Source: an uncultured Pseudoflavonifractor sp. (lineage in GTDB: Bacteria; Bacillota; Clostridia; Oscillospirales; Oscillospiraceae). Taken from it: DNA of 37,361 bases. The stretch spans positions 1 through 37,361 of the forward strand of contig NZ_CALXEG010000033.1 in the NCBI RefSeq assembly GCF_944387275.1. The letters run 5' to 3'. The notes under the pieces are model-generated. The model saw only the letters and a list, made by a program, of their open reading frames with translations. It was not told the origin of the DNA and ran no database searches. Position numbers and translations under genes: made by a program. This document shows positions 23,601-32,683 of the stretch, in pieces. Numbering within the stretch: position 1 is the first letter of the stretch; the number at the start of each line of letters is the position of its first letter.

Positions 23601-24229
23601 TCCGACTGGGCCCGCAGCGGCTCCACCTGGAGCTCCAGCTCGTCCAGCTTGTCGTTGATGCGGACCAGGTTCTCGTCGGTACGGGTGAGCTTGTGCTCCG
23701 CCTCCTCCTTGCGGTGGCGGTAGCGGGAGATGCCCGCCGCCTCCTCAAAGATCTCCCGGCGGTCGCCCGACTTGACCGACAGGATCTCGTCGATCTTGCC
23801 CTGGCCGATGATGGAGTAGCCCTCCCGGCCCAGACCGGTGTCCATGAAGAGCTCGTTGACGTCCTTCAGGCGGACGCTGCGGCGGTTGATGTAGTACTCG
23901 CTCTCCCCCGAGCGGTAGTACCGCCGGGTGACCATGACCTCGCTCTCCTCCAGGTCAAAGAAGTGCTCGGAGTTATCCAGCACCAGGGACACCTCGGCAA
24001 AGCCCAGCTGCTTGCGCTTGGCCGTGCCGCCGAAAATAACGTCCTCCATCTTGCCGCCCCGGAGGGCGCGGGTGGACTGCTCCCCCATGACCCAGCGGAT
24101 GGCGTCGGAGATATTGGACTTGCCGCTGCCGTTGGGTCCCACGATGGCGGTGATGTCCTCCCCAAAGGTGAGCACCGTCTTGTCCGGAAAGGACTTGAAG
24201 CCCTGAATTTCGAGTGCTTTTAAGTACAA
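20660..24229 (-). CDS. smc: Chromosome segregation SMC ATPase
   Basis: 1189 residues, typical length. The start is taken at a TTG (24229) giving MYLKALEIQGFKSFPDKT, which aligns with the standard SMC beginning and has GAGGTG close ahead; a longer frame upstream does not. Walker A GPNGSGKS (31-38) is at the N-terminal head. Two long coiled coils flank a hinge at about 515-660 (ISGIHGPVAGLL-like GIHGPVAGLLHVEDQY, SMTGGSAS). The C-terminal head has the ABC signature LLSGGEKAFVAIAL and Walker B FCVMDEIEAALDDANV. It is the core of the condensin-like SMC-ScpAB complex that folds and segregates DNA. It leads the cluster ending at rsfS. Confidence 0.97.
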   Translation of the reverse strand: MYLKALEIQGFKSFPDKTVLTFGEDITAIVGPNGSGKSNISDAIRWVMGEQSTRALRGGKMEDVIFGGTAKRKQLGFAEVSLVLDNSEHFFDLEESEVMVTRRYYRSGESEYYINRRSVRLKDVNELFMDTGLGREGYSIIGQGKIDEILSVKSGDRREIFEEAAGISRYRHRKEEAEHKLTRTDENLVRINDKLDELELQVEPLRAQSEKARKYLLLRDELRGLEISVWLDQLEKIRAAAIKTLNDYENAVRQKDETQRQLEVLYAAAEGYAAQMREKDVEAEHIRFEMMQREADANLCDNAIAVLKANIQNNLENSGRLQEELAAQEGRDDSIGAQIEERRSRIRSIIEEADALRASLADYQNQSEEAVRSAGTLAAEMEALRQKEAVESASASEAKALLSALAAAAQELMDRDEAVRQELSAAEERLTAVQAEEKAARAELEQAREDRDALKNVISGYALRLESRSRKAKETQDRHVKLQMEENAVKSRIHMLRDMEKAYEGYSKAIKVVMGEAQRGQLRGIHGPVAGLLHVEDQYTVAIEIALGAAMQNIVVDSEEAGKAAIQCLKRRDGGRCTFLPLTSIRPSEFRDRSVEREPGFVGMADRLVRFEPAYEKVFSNLLGRVVIAEDMDRAIAMARKYSYRFRIVTLDGQVLNPGGSMTGGSASRSAGILSRANELERLNTQLTGVQDALAQAAKTLDEARREAAVAQYEVETAQAQQRTHEDTILKLEERCGHYATQLAELRRQQESQRAELKQLEQRAAQTEADTAAARSRIEALEGSAAALRTEADAKAEGQSRLQEQVSAIGEQIAGLNMKLAGLEAEQEASQKALEELEDLRRDMAGDREQRARMIADLKAKNDDLNAQILDQERQLQTIREENQGRNQDIQRLNSEKLALEGQRNQADRESRDKNTELLAMEREVSVLEQKKLSSSMEEKGILDKLWETYELSHEAARQQRVELESVPKAQRRIGELKKSISGLGNINLDAIDEFQRINERYTYLKDQRDDVQKSKKELEGIIADITAEMKSIFSNRFSIINQAFGETFQALFGGGRAALELEDPDDILNCGIEIRVQPPGKALKIISLLSGGEKAFVAIALYFAILKVSPTPFCVMDEIEAALDDANVVRFAHYLRQMSDRTQFIVITHRRGTMEEADVLYGVTMQEQGVSRILTINLNDVERELNIK

Positions 24230-24278
24230 ATCTGGCACCTCACATCTGCGTTTTTGGTGCAATGCGTTTGAATACTAT

Positions 24279-24307
24279 ATTATATCAAGTTCCGCCCCTA
24301 TTTGCAA
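24279..24307 (-). promoter_or_regulatory. smc: Sigma-A promoter of the smc cluster
   Basis: On the minus strand TTGCAA (24307-24302), a 17-base spacer and a perfect TATAAT (24284-24279), about 50 bases ahead of the smc start. It is divergent from the promoter at 24446-24474. Between 24230 and 24623 there is no gene; it holds these two promoters and a long plus-strand leader. Confidence 0.82.
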
Positions 24308-24445
24308 ACGCTTTTGCTCTCTCCCGGCCGCCTTCCGGAAAGCCGGTTTGGACAGACATCCACGCTTTTTGTACAGTTGACCATTTTACACTAATTTTAC
24401 ATGGCCTTTTTCACTTTTTGTTGTGCAAAATGTCATGCTCTCTAG

Positions 24446-24474
24446 TTGAATGTAACCGGAATTCCCTGTAGAAT
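24446..24474 (+). promoter_or_regulatory. Promoter of the giant SLH/PHP surface protein gene
   Basis: TTGAAT (24446-24451), a 17-base spacer and TAGAAT (24469-24474). The mRNA leader to the ATG at 24624 would be about 140 bases and contains a near-consensus Shine-Dalgarno GGGAGGTGAT (24516-24525) that is not followed by a start codon at normal spacing in the right frame. Confidence 0.68.
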
Positions 24475-24623
24475 GGATACGTGAGGAAACTTATTTTGTT
24501 TTTATGTAACCGTTCGGGAGGTGATGCGCCAGCGGTACCAGGCAACAAATCTTGATTGTGCGGCAGAAATATACACCTGCCGCCATCCGCACAGCCATGC
24601 GGACGAGAGAAAGGATGGAGATC

Positions 24624-27600
24624 ATGAAACGACAGCTCCGCAAGAACCTTGCCCTGCTCCTATCCCTCGCAATGTTGTTCACCTTTTTCCCAACCGCCGC
24701 TTCCGCCGCCGGGGAGAACGGGGTGTACACCCAAGTCACTGAACTCGATGCCCTGACCAGCGGGCAGTATGTCTTGGTTGCAGACACCTCTTCCGGCGCA
24801 AAAGCGCTCGGGACAAACATCGGCAGTAAAATTGACGGAACTGATGTCACCATTACTGCGGATGGTCTGTCCTCCAGCAGCAGCATTCCGTCCTGGACTG
24901 TAACCGTATCTGATGGAGCTGCCACCTTCTACAATGGCAGCGACTATCTGGGATACGGCACCAGCGGAACCAATTTTACAAAGCCTGATACGGCGTATGA
25001 CTGGAATGTCACATCCAATCCCGATGGGACGTTCCGCTTTACCGCCTCCAGCGCCGGAACCCGTGCCATTGCGTGGCAGGATCAGGGCGGACGCTTCGGC
25101 GCTTACGCCACTTCCAATACCAGCGGATATGTGTTCGACCTTCTGGTATTCAAGGCCGTTGGCGAGGGCGGCACCACTGAGCCCGGCGGGGACCCCGAGC
25201 CCCAGCCCTCCGTAAGCCCTATCGCGGACGGCGATCAGGTGGTCATCTATAACCCCACCTACAACAAGGCTCTGTCCACCACCTACATTGGCTTCTACAA
25301 CAGCGGCGTCGACGTCTCCCTCAGCGGCGACACCCTCAGCGGCTATACGGATGCCGAGGTGTGGACGGTCATCGACAACGGCGACGGCACCTGGTCCTTC
25401 TCCTACGGCGGCCAGAAGCTGGGTATGGACACTGATTTCACCAGCATGCCTCTGGGCGGCGTCAACGATAAATGGGTGCTGGAGGACGCGGGCAACGGTC
25501 TCTGGTACATCAAGAACACCGTCCGGGAAGCCTACATCGAGTGGTACGACTCCAACAGCAACTGGAGCGCCTACTACAACATCAATGCCGGCAGCGAGAG
25601 CCTGTTTGCCCAGGCCTTCTACAAGGTTTCCGGCGACACCCCCGACCCCGAGGAGCCCGAGACCATCTCCATCGCGGATGCTCTGGCCGCCGCGGACGGC
25701 ACCGAGAACCTGACGGTCAAGGGCGTGGTCACCCTGCTGGACGGCAAGAACGTCTACCTTCAGGACAGCACTGGCGGTATCTGCGTTCGCATGAGCAACA
25801 ACTTTGACGATATCGCCCTGGGCGACACCATCATCGGCACCGGCAAGCGCGCCACTTTCAACGGCCTGCCCCAGCTGGACAGTTCCACCTATGTGAAGTC
25901 CTCCGGGCTGACCCTGACCCCGGCGGTCAAGACCATCGGGGAGCTGACCACCGCCGACATCTGCACCTATGTGACCCTCCGCAACGTGGAGGTCACCGAA
26001 GTGTATGACAACAACGGCCAGTTCTCCAGCCCCAATATCACCGTGAAGGACAGCGCCGGCAGCACCATCCAGCTCTACAAGGCCGTGGTGGGCGAGAAGA
26101 ATGAGGACGGCACCTGGCCTGTGGCTGTTGGCAGTGTCATCACCATCACCGCCGCGGTGAGCGTGTATAACAGCACCCTCCAGCTGCGCAACACCAATGC
26201 CAGCGAGATCGACCTGGACGGCAGCACCACTTCCGGCCCCATCGCCCACGGCGACAAGGTTGTCATCTACGCCCCCGCCTACGGCATGGCCCTGTCCGGC
26301 ACCTACAACGGCTTCTATAACAACGGCACCGCCGTTACGCTGAAGGACGGTATCCTGTCCGGCTTCACCGCCGCCGACGTGTGGACCGTGGCCGACAACG
26401 GCGACGACACCTGGTCCTTCTCCTATGATGGAAAGAACATCGGCATGGGCGACTCCTTCTCCAGCATGCCCCTGGGCGAGAAGAACGACAAGTGGGTGCT
26501 GGAGGATGCCGGAAACGGCCTCTGGTACATCAAGAACACCGTCCGCAACTCCTACATGGAGTGGTATGCGGAGAAGAACAACTGGAGTTCCTACGGTAAA
26601 ATCTCCGCTGGCAGCGAGGGCATGTTCGCCCTGGCCTTCTACAAGGTCACCGAAATGCCCGAGGAGCCCAGCGGCGACCTGCCCGAGGCCGGCGCTCAGG
26701 TGGTGCTCTACAACGAGGGCGCCAAGGGCGTGCTGGCCGGCGGCGACGGCAACGAGACCAGCCCCTCCATCAACAACGCCGCCGCCACTGTGACTGACGG
26801 CGCGGCCACCCCCGCCAACGGCGCCCGGGTCTTCACCGTGGAGGTCAACGGCGAGTGGTTCCGCTTCAGGACCGCGGACGGCTACCTCTGCTCCAACGGC
26901 ACCGGCAACAACGCCTTCTACTCCGCCGAGGCCACCGAGGACGCCGACTGGAAGCTGACCGCCTTCAACGGCGGCTTCAACATGGAGAGCCGCACCGCCA
27001 AGTTCAACGGCAAGTACTCCCAGTACCTGGAGTACTACGGCGGCTCCTACAAGACCTACAGCCTGTACAACGACAGCGACAAGGATATCTACACCTTCAA
27101 CTTCTACCCCGTGGCTGAGGGCGTCACCGTCACCGACAGCGTGGTCAACATGCCCGCCGTCACCTTCGGCACCCTGCCCGACGCCTATGTGGGCCAGGCC
27201 TACACCGTCAGCTTCACCGTGGACGCCGTCTTCGGCGTCAAGGACGTCTCCGCCAAGTACGGCAGCACCACCGCCGAGCTGACCAACGACAACGGCACCT
27301 GGTCCTTCACCATCCCCGCCGCCGCCATGACCGCCGGCGAGCTGGAGATCACCGTCACCGGCACCGACAGCAAGGACGTGTCCTTTACCGGCTCCACCAC
27401 CCTTGAGGTCAAGGACGAGCCCTACATCACCTCTGTCTTCCCCGCCGCCAGCGCACAGACCGGCGACGAGAAGCAGCCCGAGATCGGCTTCACCTTCGGC
27501 AACGCGGGCGAGAACCCCACCATTGCCATGACGGTCAACGACGCCTCCGTGGACCTGACCGTGGCCGACGGCAAGGCCTCCTACACCCCCGCCGAGGCCA

Positions 27601-30600
27601 TGGCCGACGGTAAGGTCACCGTCACCGCCACCGTCTCCCGCACCGACGGCAAGTCCGTCTCCCGCACCTGGTCCTTTACCATCGGCGTGGCCCAGTTCCA
27701 GCTCTACTTCGGCCAGCTCCACTCCCACACCGCCGAGTACTCCGACGGCGCGGGTACCCTCCAGGAGGGCCTGAACTATGTGGCCAACCTGCCCGAGGAC
27801 GCCAACGTGGACTTCGTGGCCTTCACCGACCACTCCAACTACTTTGACGCCTCCGGCGCAGCCAACCCCGAGGCCGCCCTCTACGACGTCAGCCAGATGA
27901 CCGAAGCCAGCGCCGAGAAGTGGAGCGCCTACACCGGCGCGGTGGCCGACTTCAACGCCGCCCACAAGGGCAAGCTGGTGGCCCTGGCCGGCTTCGAGAT
28001 GACCTGGTCCGGCGGCCCCGGCCATATCAACACCTTCAACACCCCCGGCATCGTCTCCCGCAACAACGCCACCCTCAACAACAAGACCGGCGACGCGGGC
28101 ATGAAGGCCTACTACGCGCTGCTGAGCAACTCGGCCCTCACCGCCTCCATCAGCCAGTTCAACCACCCCGGCTCCACCTTCGGCACCTTCTCCGACTTCG
28201 CCTACTACGATCCCGTCATCGACACCCGGATGTACCTGGTGGAAGTGGGCAACGGCGAGGGCGCCATCGGCGCCGGCGGCTACTACCCCAGCTATGAGTA
28301 CTACATCATGGCCCTGGACAAGGGCTGGCACGTGGCCCCCACCAACAACCAGGACAACCACAAGGGCAAGTGGGGCAACGCCAACGACGCCCGCGATGTC
28401 ATCCTCACCGACGACTTCTCCCAGGAGGGCATCTACGAGGCCATCCGCAACTACCGGGTCTACGCCACCGAGGACAAGAACCTGGAGATCAACTACACCC
28501 TCAACGGCCAGATGATGGGCTCCATCATCGAGGAAGTGCCCGAGAACGTGACCATCAACGTGTCCCTCTACGACCCCGATACTTCCGACACCACCACCAA
28601 GGTGGAAGTGGTGGTCAACTCCGGCTCCGTGGCCTACACCTGGGACAACCCCACTGAGCTGGCCTCCGGCGAGCTGGAGTGCACCATCCCCGCCAGCTAC
28701 AGCTACTACTTCATCCGCGTCACCCAGGGCGACGGCAACCTGGCCGTCACCGCCCCCGTGTGGGTGGGCGAGACCCTGAAGCTGGGCATCTCCTCCGTGG
28801 AGTGCGGCACCTCTACCCCCGTCACCAGCGAGGCCCTCACCCTCACCACCACCCTCTTCAACAGCGAGAGCGATCCCGCCACCGTCAAGTCCCTCACCTA
28901 CTCCGTGGGCGACCAGGTCCTGGGCACCGACACCAAGGGCTATGAGCTCCCCGCCTCCGGCACCCTGACCGTGGACTGGAGCTACATCCCCGACATGGCC
29001 CGCGTGATGACCATCACCGTCACCGTGCTCCTGGAGAAGGGCGGCATTGAGTACACCTACTCCAAGGACGTGACCCTGGACATCCTGGACGCCAGCCAGC
29101 TGGTGTACATCGGCATCGACGCCTCCCACTACAACGAGTACGTGGCCGGCAACTACAAGGACTCCATGGGCAACTTCGGCAACCTGGCCGCCGGCTACTC
29201 GGTGCGTACCGTGGAGCTCAAGACCAGCGAGGACCTGATCGCCGCATGCGAGAACAAGGACAACAAGTATGTGGCCATGATCCTCACCGCCCCCTCCCGC
29301 CGCCTGGTGGACGCCCAGAACGACCCCAGAACCTACTCCGACGCCGAGCTGGAGGCCCTCGCCGCCTTCAACGCCGCCGGCGGTACGGTGATCGTGGCCG
29401 GCTGGTCCGACTACTACGAGAACTACCCCGTCATCACCGGCAACCCCGACATCGTCCATATGGCAGCCACCCAGAACGCCATTCTGGAGGCCCTGGGCTC
29501 CTCCCTGCGCATCGCGGACGACACCGCCTCCGACGACACCCTCAACGGCGGCGACTCCAACCGCCGGCTCTACCTGTCCACCTACAACTGGGACAACTTC
29601 CTGATGGACGGCGTGGAGTTTGACCCCGAATACCCCAACAACAACCTCTACTCCCAGCTGTACAGCCACTACGGCGGCGCTACCGTGTACGCTGTGGACG
29701 TTGACGGCAACGCCACCTCCGATCTGCCCGCCACCGTCTCCCCTGTGGTCTACGGACACGCCACCACCTACTCCAAGGACAACGACAACGACGGCCTGGG
29801 CGGCAGCTCCGTTCCCGAGTACGCCGTGGCCGAGGGCGACGACCGCCTGATGGTGCTGGCCACCGAGGACCTGGGCGGTGACAAGGGCCTGATCGTGGTC
29901 TCCGGCGCGGCCTTCATGTCCAACTTCGAGGTCCAGGCCACCATCGGCGACTCCGGCTCCGAGAAGAACTACTCCAACTACAACATCTGTGAGAACCTGG
30001 TTTCCTACCTCAACCCCCTGACCATCACCGATATCGCCGACGTGCAGGCCCAGCCCCTGGAGGGCATCAAGTACGTCATCGAGGGCGTGGTCACCTCCAA
30101 CGCCTCCGGCTATGACAAGGATACCGCCTTCTTCGACTGTATCTACGTCCAGGACGGCACCGCCGGCATCAACGCCTTCCCCGTGGCCGGCAACTACAAG
30201 ATCGGCGACAAGGTGCGCATCACCGGCACCACCTCCTCCTACCAGGGCGAGCGGCAGATCAGCGTGACCTCCATCGAGAAGATCGGCGAGGGCACCGTGG
30301 AGCCCAAGCTCATCACCACCCAGGAGGCCGCCCAGTCCAAGTACCTGGGCAGCCTGGTCCAGATCAAGGGCGTGGTGGTCAGCTTCGCCGAGGCCGAGGG
30401 CCTGGTCCAGACCATCATGGTCCGGGATGAGACCGGCTACGACGCCCGGGTGTTCATCGACGGCTACATCACCAGCAGCAAGGCCATCGAAAACCTGGCC
30501 GTGGGCCACGAGATCACCGTCACCGGCCTGGCCTCCTACGACAACACCTTTGACGGTCCCGCCCCCCGCATCCGTATCCGCGACCGGGTCGACATCGTCT

Positions 30601-31385
30601 GCGGCACCGAAGTGGTGGACATCCCGCCCGAGCACGTGGAGTACTATCCCCCCTACACGCCGCCCACGCAGGATGACGACGTGGTCATCATCGACGAGAA
30701 CGGCGTGCCCCTCACGCCCGTGCCCCCCGCCGACGCCGGCGCCTACACGGTAGCCGTCCAGGTGGACAAGGACGGACACTACACCATCGTCCCCATCGCG
30801 GTGGTGGAGAACGGCAAGATTCTCTCCCTGGGCGACTCCAGCATGCTCCAGCTCATCGACAACACCAAGGTCTTTGTGGACGTGGCCGCGTCCCTGTGGT
30901 ACTCCCCCGCTGTGGCCTTTGTCAGTGCCCGTGAGCTCCTTCTGGGCACCGGCGGCGGCTACTTCGCCCCCAACGCCACCGTCACCGGCGGCGAGCTGGT
31001 CACCGTCCTGTGGCGTCTGGCCGGCTGCCCCGCCGTGGAGGGCCAGGTGGGTACCCAGTGGTACGCCGAGGCCGCCCAGTGGGCCGCCTCCCTCTCCATC
31101 GTCTCCGACGGCTTTGACGGCAGCCAGACCGCCAGCCGCGCCGACGTGGCCAAGGCCCTGTACGCCATGGCCGGTGTCCTTGAGGCTGACACAACTCTCA
31201 CCGGCTCCCTGAACTTCACGGACGCCGCCTCCATCCCGGAGGACGCCATGGACGCCTTCCTCTACTGCCAGCAGAGCGGCATCATCACCGGCAGACCCGG
31301 CGGCCTGGCCGCCCCCGGCGCGTCCCTCACCCGCGGGGAGCTCTCCGCCATGGTCCAGCGCTTCATCCTGGCACTGCTCAAGTAA
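24624..31385 (+). CDS. Giant secreted multidomain PHP/OB-fold protein with SLH cell-wall anchor
   Basis: 2253 residues. Start at 24624 gives a classic signal peptide (MKRQLRKNLALLLSLAMLFT, cleavage after AASAA) with AAGG 9 bases ahead. Domains in order: N-terminal beta domain (about 30-190); two homologous beta repeats (about 200-338 and 540-678, sharing EDAGNGLWYIKNTVR and GSE..FA.AFYKV); an OB-fold-like domain between them (about 346-530); a related beta domain (about 688-830); Ig-like domains (840-1025); a CehA/McbA-type PHP metallohydrolase domain (about 1028-1290) with H1033, H1035, D1069-H1070, H1134, H1181 and H1246; a linker with Ig-like parts; an amidotransferase-like Rossmann domain (about 1495-1790); two more OB-like domains (1800-1995); and three SLH motifs (about 2083-2253). 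I infer a surface-anchored phosphoesterase or nuclease. Confidence 0.9.
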   Translation: MKRQLRKNLALLLSLAMLFTFFPTAASAAGENGVYTQVTELDALTSGQYVLVADTSSGAKALGTNIGSKIDGTDVTITADGLSSSSSIPSWTVTVSDGAATFYNGSDYLGYGTSGTNFTKPDTAYDWNVTSNPDGTFRFTASSAGTRAIAWQDQGGRFGAYATSNTSGYVFDLLVFKAVGEGGTTEPGGDPEPQPSVSPIADGDQVVIYNPTYNKALSTTYIGFYNSGVDVSLSGDTLSGYTDAEVWTVIDNGDGTWSFSYGGQKLGMDTDFTSMPLGGVNDKWVLEDAGNGLWYIKNTVREAYIEWYDSNSNWSAYYNINAGSESLFAQAFYKVSGDTPDPEEPETISIADALAAADGTENLTVKGVVTLLDGKNVYLQDSTGGICVRMSNNFDDIALGDTIIGTGKRATFNGLPQLDSSTYVKSSGLTLTPAVKTIGELTTADICTYVTLRNVEVTEVYDNNGQFSSPNITVKDSAGSTIQLYKAVVGEKNEDGTWPVAVGSVITITAAVSVYNSTLQLRNTNASEIDLDGSTTSGPIAHGDKVVIYAPAYGMALSGTYNGFYNNGTAVTLKDGILSGFTAADVWTVADNGDDTWSFSYDGKNIGMGDSFSSMPLGEKNDKWVLEDAGNGLWYIKNTVRNSYMEWYAEKNNWSSYGKISAGSEGMFALAFYKVTEMPEEPSGDLPEAGAQVVLYNEGAKGVLAGGDGNETSPSINNAAATVTDGAATPANGARVFTVEVNGEWFRFRTADGYLCSNGTGNNAFYSAEATEDADWKLTAFNGGFNMESRTAKFNGKYSQYLEYYGGSYKTYSLYNDSDKDIYTFNFYPVAEGVTVTDSVVNMPAVTFGTLPDAYVGQAYTVSFTVDAVFGVKDVSAKYGSTTAELTNDNGTWSFTIPAAAMTAGELEITVTGTDSKDVSFTGSTTLEVKDEPYITSVFPAASAQTGDEKQPEIGFTFGNAGENPTIAMTVNDASVDLTVADGKASYTPAEAMADGKVTVTATVSRTDGKSVSRTWSFTIGVAQFQLYFGQLHSHTAEYSDGAGTLQEGLNYVANLPEDANVDFVAFTDHSNYFDASGAANPEAALYDVSQMTEASAEKWSAYTGAVADFNAAHKGKLVALAGFEMTWSGGPGHINTFNTPGIVSRNNATLNNKTGDAGMKAYYALLSNSALTASISQFNHPGSTFGTFSDFAYYDPVIDTRMYLVEVGNGEGAIGAGGYYPSYEYYIMALDKGWHVAPTNNQDNHKGKWGNANDARDVILTDDFSQEGIYEAIRNYRVYATEDKNLEINYTLNGQMMGSIIEEVPENVTINVSLYDPDTSDTTTKVEVVVNSGSVAYTWDNPTELASGELECTIPASYSYYFIRVTQGDGNLAVTAPVWVGETLKLGISSVECGTSTPVTSEALTLTTTLFNSESDPATVKSLTYSVGDQVLGTDTKGYELPASGTLTVDWSYIPDMARVMTITVTVLLEKGGIEYTYSKDVTLDILDASQLVYIGIDASHYNEYVAGNYKDSMGNFGNLAAGYSVRTVELKTSEDLIAACENKDNKYVAMILTAPSRRLVDAQNDPRTYSDAELEALAAFNAAGGTVIVAGWSDYYENYPVITGNPDIVHMAATQNAILEALGSSLRIADDTASDDTLNGGDSNRRLYLSTYNWDNFLMDGVEFDPEYPNNNLYSQLYSHYGGATVYAVDVDGNATSDLPATVSPVVYGHATTYSKDNDNDGLGGSSVPEYAVAEGDDRLMVLATEDLGGDKGLIVVSGAAFMSNFEVQATIGDSGSEKNYSNYNICENLVSYLNPLTITDIADVQAQPLEGIKYVIEGVVTSNASGYDKDTAFFDCIYVQDGTAGINAFPVAGNYKIGDKVRITGTTSSYQGERQISVTSIEKIGEGTVEPKLITTQEAAQSKYLGSLVQIKGVVVSFAEAEGLVQTIMVRDETGYDARVFIDGYITSSKAIENLAVGHEITVTGLASYDNTFDGPAPRIRIRDRVDIVCGTEVVDIPPEHVEYYPPYTPPTQDDDVVIIDENGVPLTPVPPADAGAYTVAVQVDKDGHYTIVPIAVVENGKILSLGDSSMLQLIDNTKVFVDVAASLWYSPAVAFVSARELLLGTGGGYFAPNATVTGGELVTVLWRLAGCPAVEGQVGTQWYAEAAQWAASLSIVSDGFDGSQTASRADVAKALYAMAGVLEADTTLTGSLNFTDAASIPEDAMDAFLYCQQSGIITGRPGGLAAPGASLTRGELSAMVQRFILALLK

Positions 31386-31408
31386 CAGTCCGGCACCCAA
31401 GACAGCCT

Positions 31409-31438
31409 TACGGGGCCGCCCTCACGGGCGGCCCCGTA
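31409..31438 (+). other. Intercistronic hairpin between the surface protein and YibE/F genes
   Basis: Arms TACGGGGCCGCC (31409-31420) and GGCGGCCCCGTA (31427-31438) are perfect complements with a 6-base loop. There is no T-run after it, so it may only partly terminate transcription and let the YibE/F gene be expressed at a lower level. Confidence 0.65.
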
Positions 31439-31476
31439 ACACATCTCCCACACACTGACGACAAGGCAGGGATTCT

Positions 31477-32670
31477 ATGAAAAAACAGGACAGCGCCCCC
31501 AGAAAGCTCCGGCTCCCCCACCTCACCGCCGGAAGGATCGCCTCCATCGCGGCCTCCCTTCTGGTCCTGGCCCTGCTGGTGGGTCTGGGCATCTACCTCA
31601 ACGCCCCGAAGCCGGGCGACATCCCCACCAGCACCAGCCAGATGATCTTCGCCGTGGCCCGGGTCAACGACGTGCTGATGGACGACGCCCAGGCCGACGA
31701 CTGGTCGGAGGGCCGCAGGCTGGGCACCCAGCTGCTGGAGCTGGAGATCTGCTCCGGGGAGCACAAGGGGGAATTCCTGGAGGCCTACAACTACCTCAAC
31801 GCCTACACCAACCTGGACGCCAAGGAGAACACCCGTCTCATCGTCCAGCTGGGCTACGATGACAGCGGCGTGCTCTACGTGGTGAACATCTTCAACTACG
31901 ACCGCTGGCAGGTGGTGGGCGCTTTTGTCCTGGTCTTTGCCCTTGTCATGGTCCTGGTGGGCGGCTGGAAGGGAGTCAAGGCCCTGCTGGGCCTGCTCTT
32001 CACCCTGGCCTGCGTCTGGTTCCTGCTCCTGCCCATGATGCTCCAGGGGGTGCCGCCCATCCCTGCCACGGTGGCCATCATCGCCCTCACCTCCGCCGCG
32101 TCCCTGCTGCTGCTGGACGGCCCCACCCTCAAGACCCTGTGCGCCACCCTGGGCTGCGTGGGCGGCGTGGCGGTTGCCGGTATCTCCGCCGCCGTTGTGG
32201 GCACCCTGACGCCCCTCAGCGGCTTCAACACCGAGAACGCCGAGGCCCTGGTGCTCCGGGCCGCTGACGGCGGCCTGGAGATCAGCGGGCTGCTGGTGTG
32301 CGGTATCCTCATCTCCTCCATGGGCGCGGTGATGGACGTGGCCATGGCCATCGCCTCCTCCCTCCACGAGCTGCACACCCACAACCCCGAGCTCTCCCCC
32401 CTGGGCCTGTTCCGCTCCGGCATGAACATCGGCCGGGACGCCATGGGCACTATGGCCAACACCCTGATCCTGGCCTTTGCCGGCTCCTCCCTGAACACCC
32501 TGCTCCTCTTCCAGGTCTATGACTACCCCATCATGCAGCTGCTCAACAGCGACCTGATGAGCCTGGAGCTGCTCCAGGGCGTGGCCGGGTCCATGGGCAT
32601 CATCCTCACCGTCCCCATTGTGGCGGCCCTCAGCGGCTATATCATGGGGCGGAAGCGGAAGCAGAACTGA
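31477..32670 (+). CDS. YibE/F-family multispanning membrane protein
   Basis: 397 residues. One N-terminal membrane segment (about 22-42) is followed by a soluble domain of about 90 residues (ARVNDVLMDD... TRLIVQLGYDDSG), then at least seven membrane segments. Family blocks include GLLFTLACVWFLLLPMMLQG, GILISSMGAVMDVAMAIASSL and GMNIGRDAMGTMANTLILAF, ending in SGYIMGRKRKQN. YibE/F proteins are membrane proteins of unknown function, proposed to be transporters. AAGGCAGGG precedes the ATG. It lies 91 bases behind the giant surface protein gene, so both are probably one transcription unit and may act together, for example in taking up a product of the surface enzyme. Confidence 0.88.
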   Translation: MKKQDSAPRKLRLPHLTAGRIASIAASLLVLALLVGLGIYLNAPKPGDIPTSTSQMIFAVARVNDVLMDDAQADDWSEGRRLGTQLLELEICSGEHKGEFLEAYNYLNAYTNLDAKENTRLIVQLGYDDSGVLYVVNIFNYDRWQVVGAFVLVFALVMVLVGGWKGVKALLGLLFTLACVWFLLLPMMLQGVPPIPATVAIIALTSAASLLLLDGPTLKTLCATLGCVGGVAVAGISAAVVGTLTPLSGFNTENAEALVLRAADGGLEISGLLVCGILISSMGAVMDVAMAIASSLHELHTHNPELSPLGLFRSGMNIGRDAMGTMANTLILAFAGSSLNTLLLFQVYDYPIMQLLNSDLMSLELLQGVAGSMGIILTVPIVAALSGYIMGRKRKQN

Positions 32671-32683
32671 CTGGCATAACAGC

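Noticed and set aside
20723-24223. A 1166-codon open frame on the plus strand opposite smc
   Set aside because: It is an antisense shadow rich in Leu/Gly/His with no domains; the smc frame is unmistakable.
24521-24742. A 73-codon frame overlapping the start of the giant gene
   Set aside because: Its start lies too close to the ribosome binding motif and the product is an Arg/His/Pro-rich out-of-frame translation of the signal peptide region. I kept it only as a possible regulatory frame in the findings.
24660-31400. A 2246-codon open frame on the minus strand opposite the giant surface protein gene
   Set aside because: Composition is dominated by Gly/Val/His/Asp, as expected from the antisense of GC-rich codons. 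It has no signal, domain or ribosome binding site, and the plus frame has clear domains and a promoter.
31409-31438. A full intrinsic terminator after the giant surface protein gene
   Set aside because: The stem is strong but no T-run follows, so complete termination is not supported; listed as an intercistronic hairpin.
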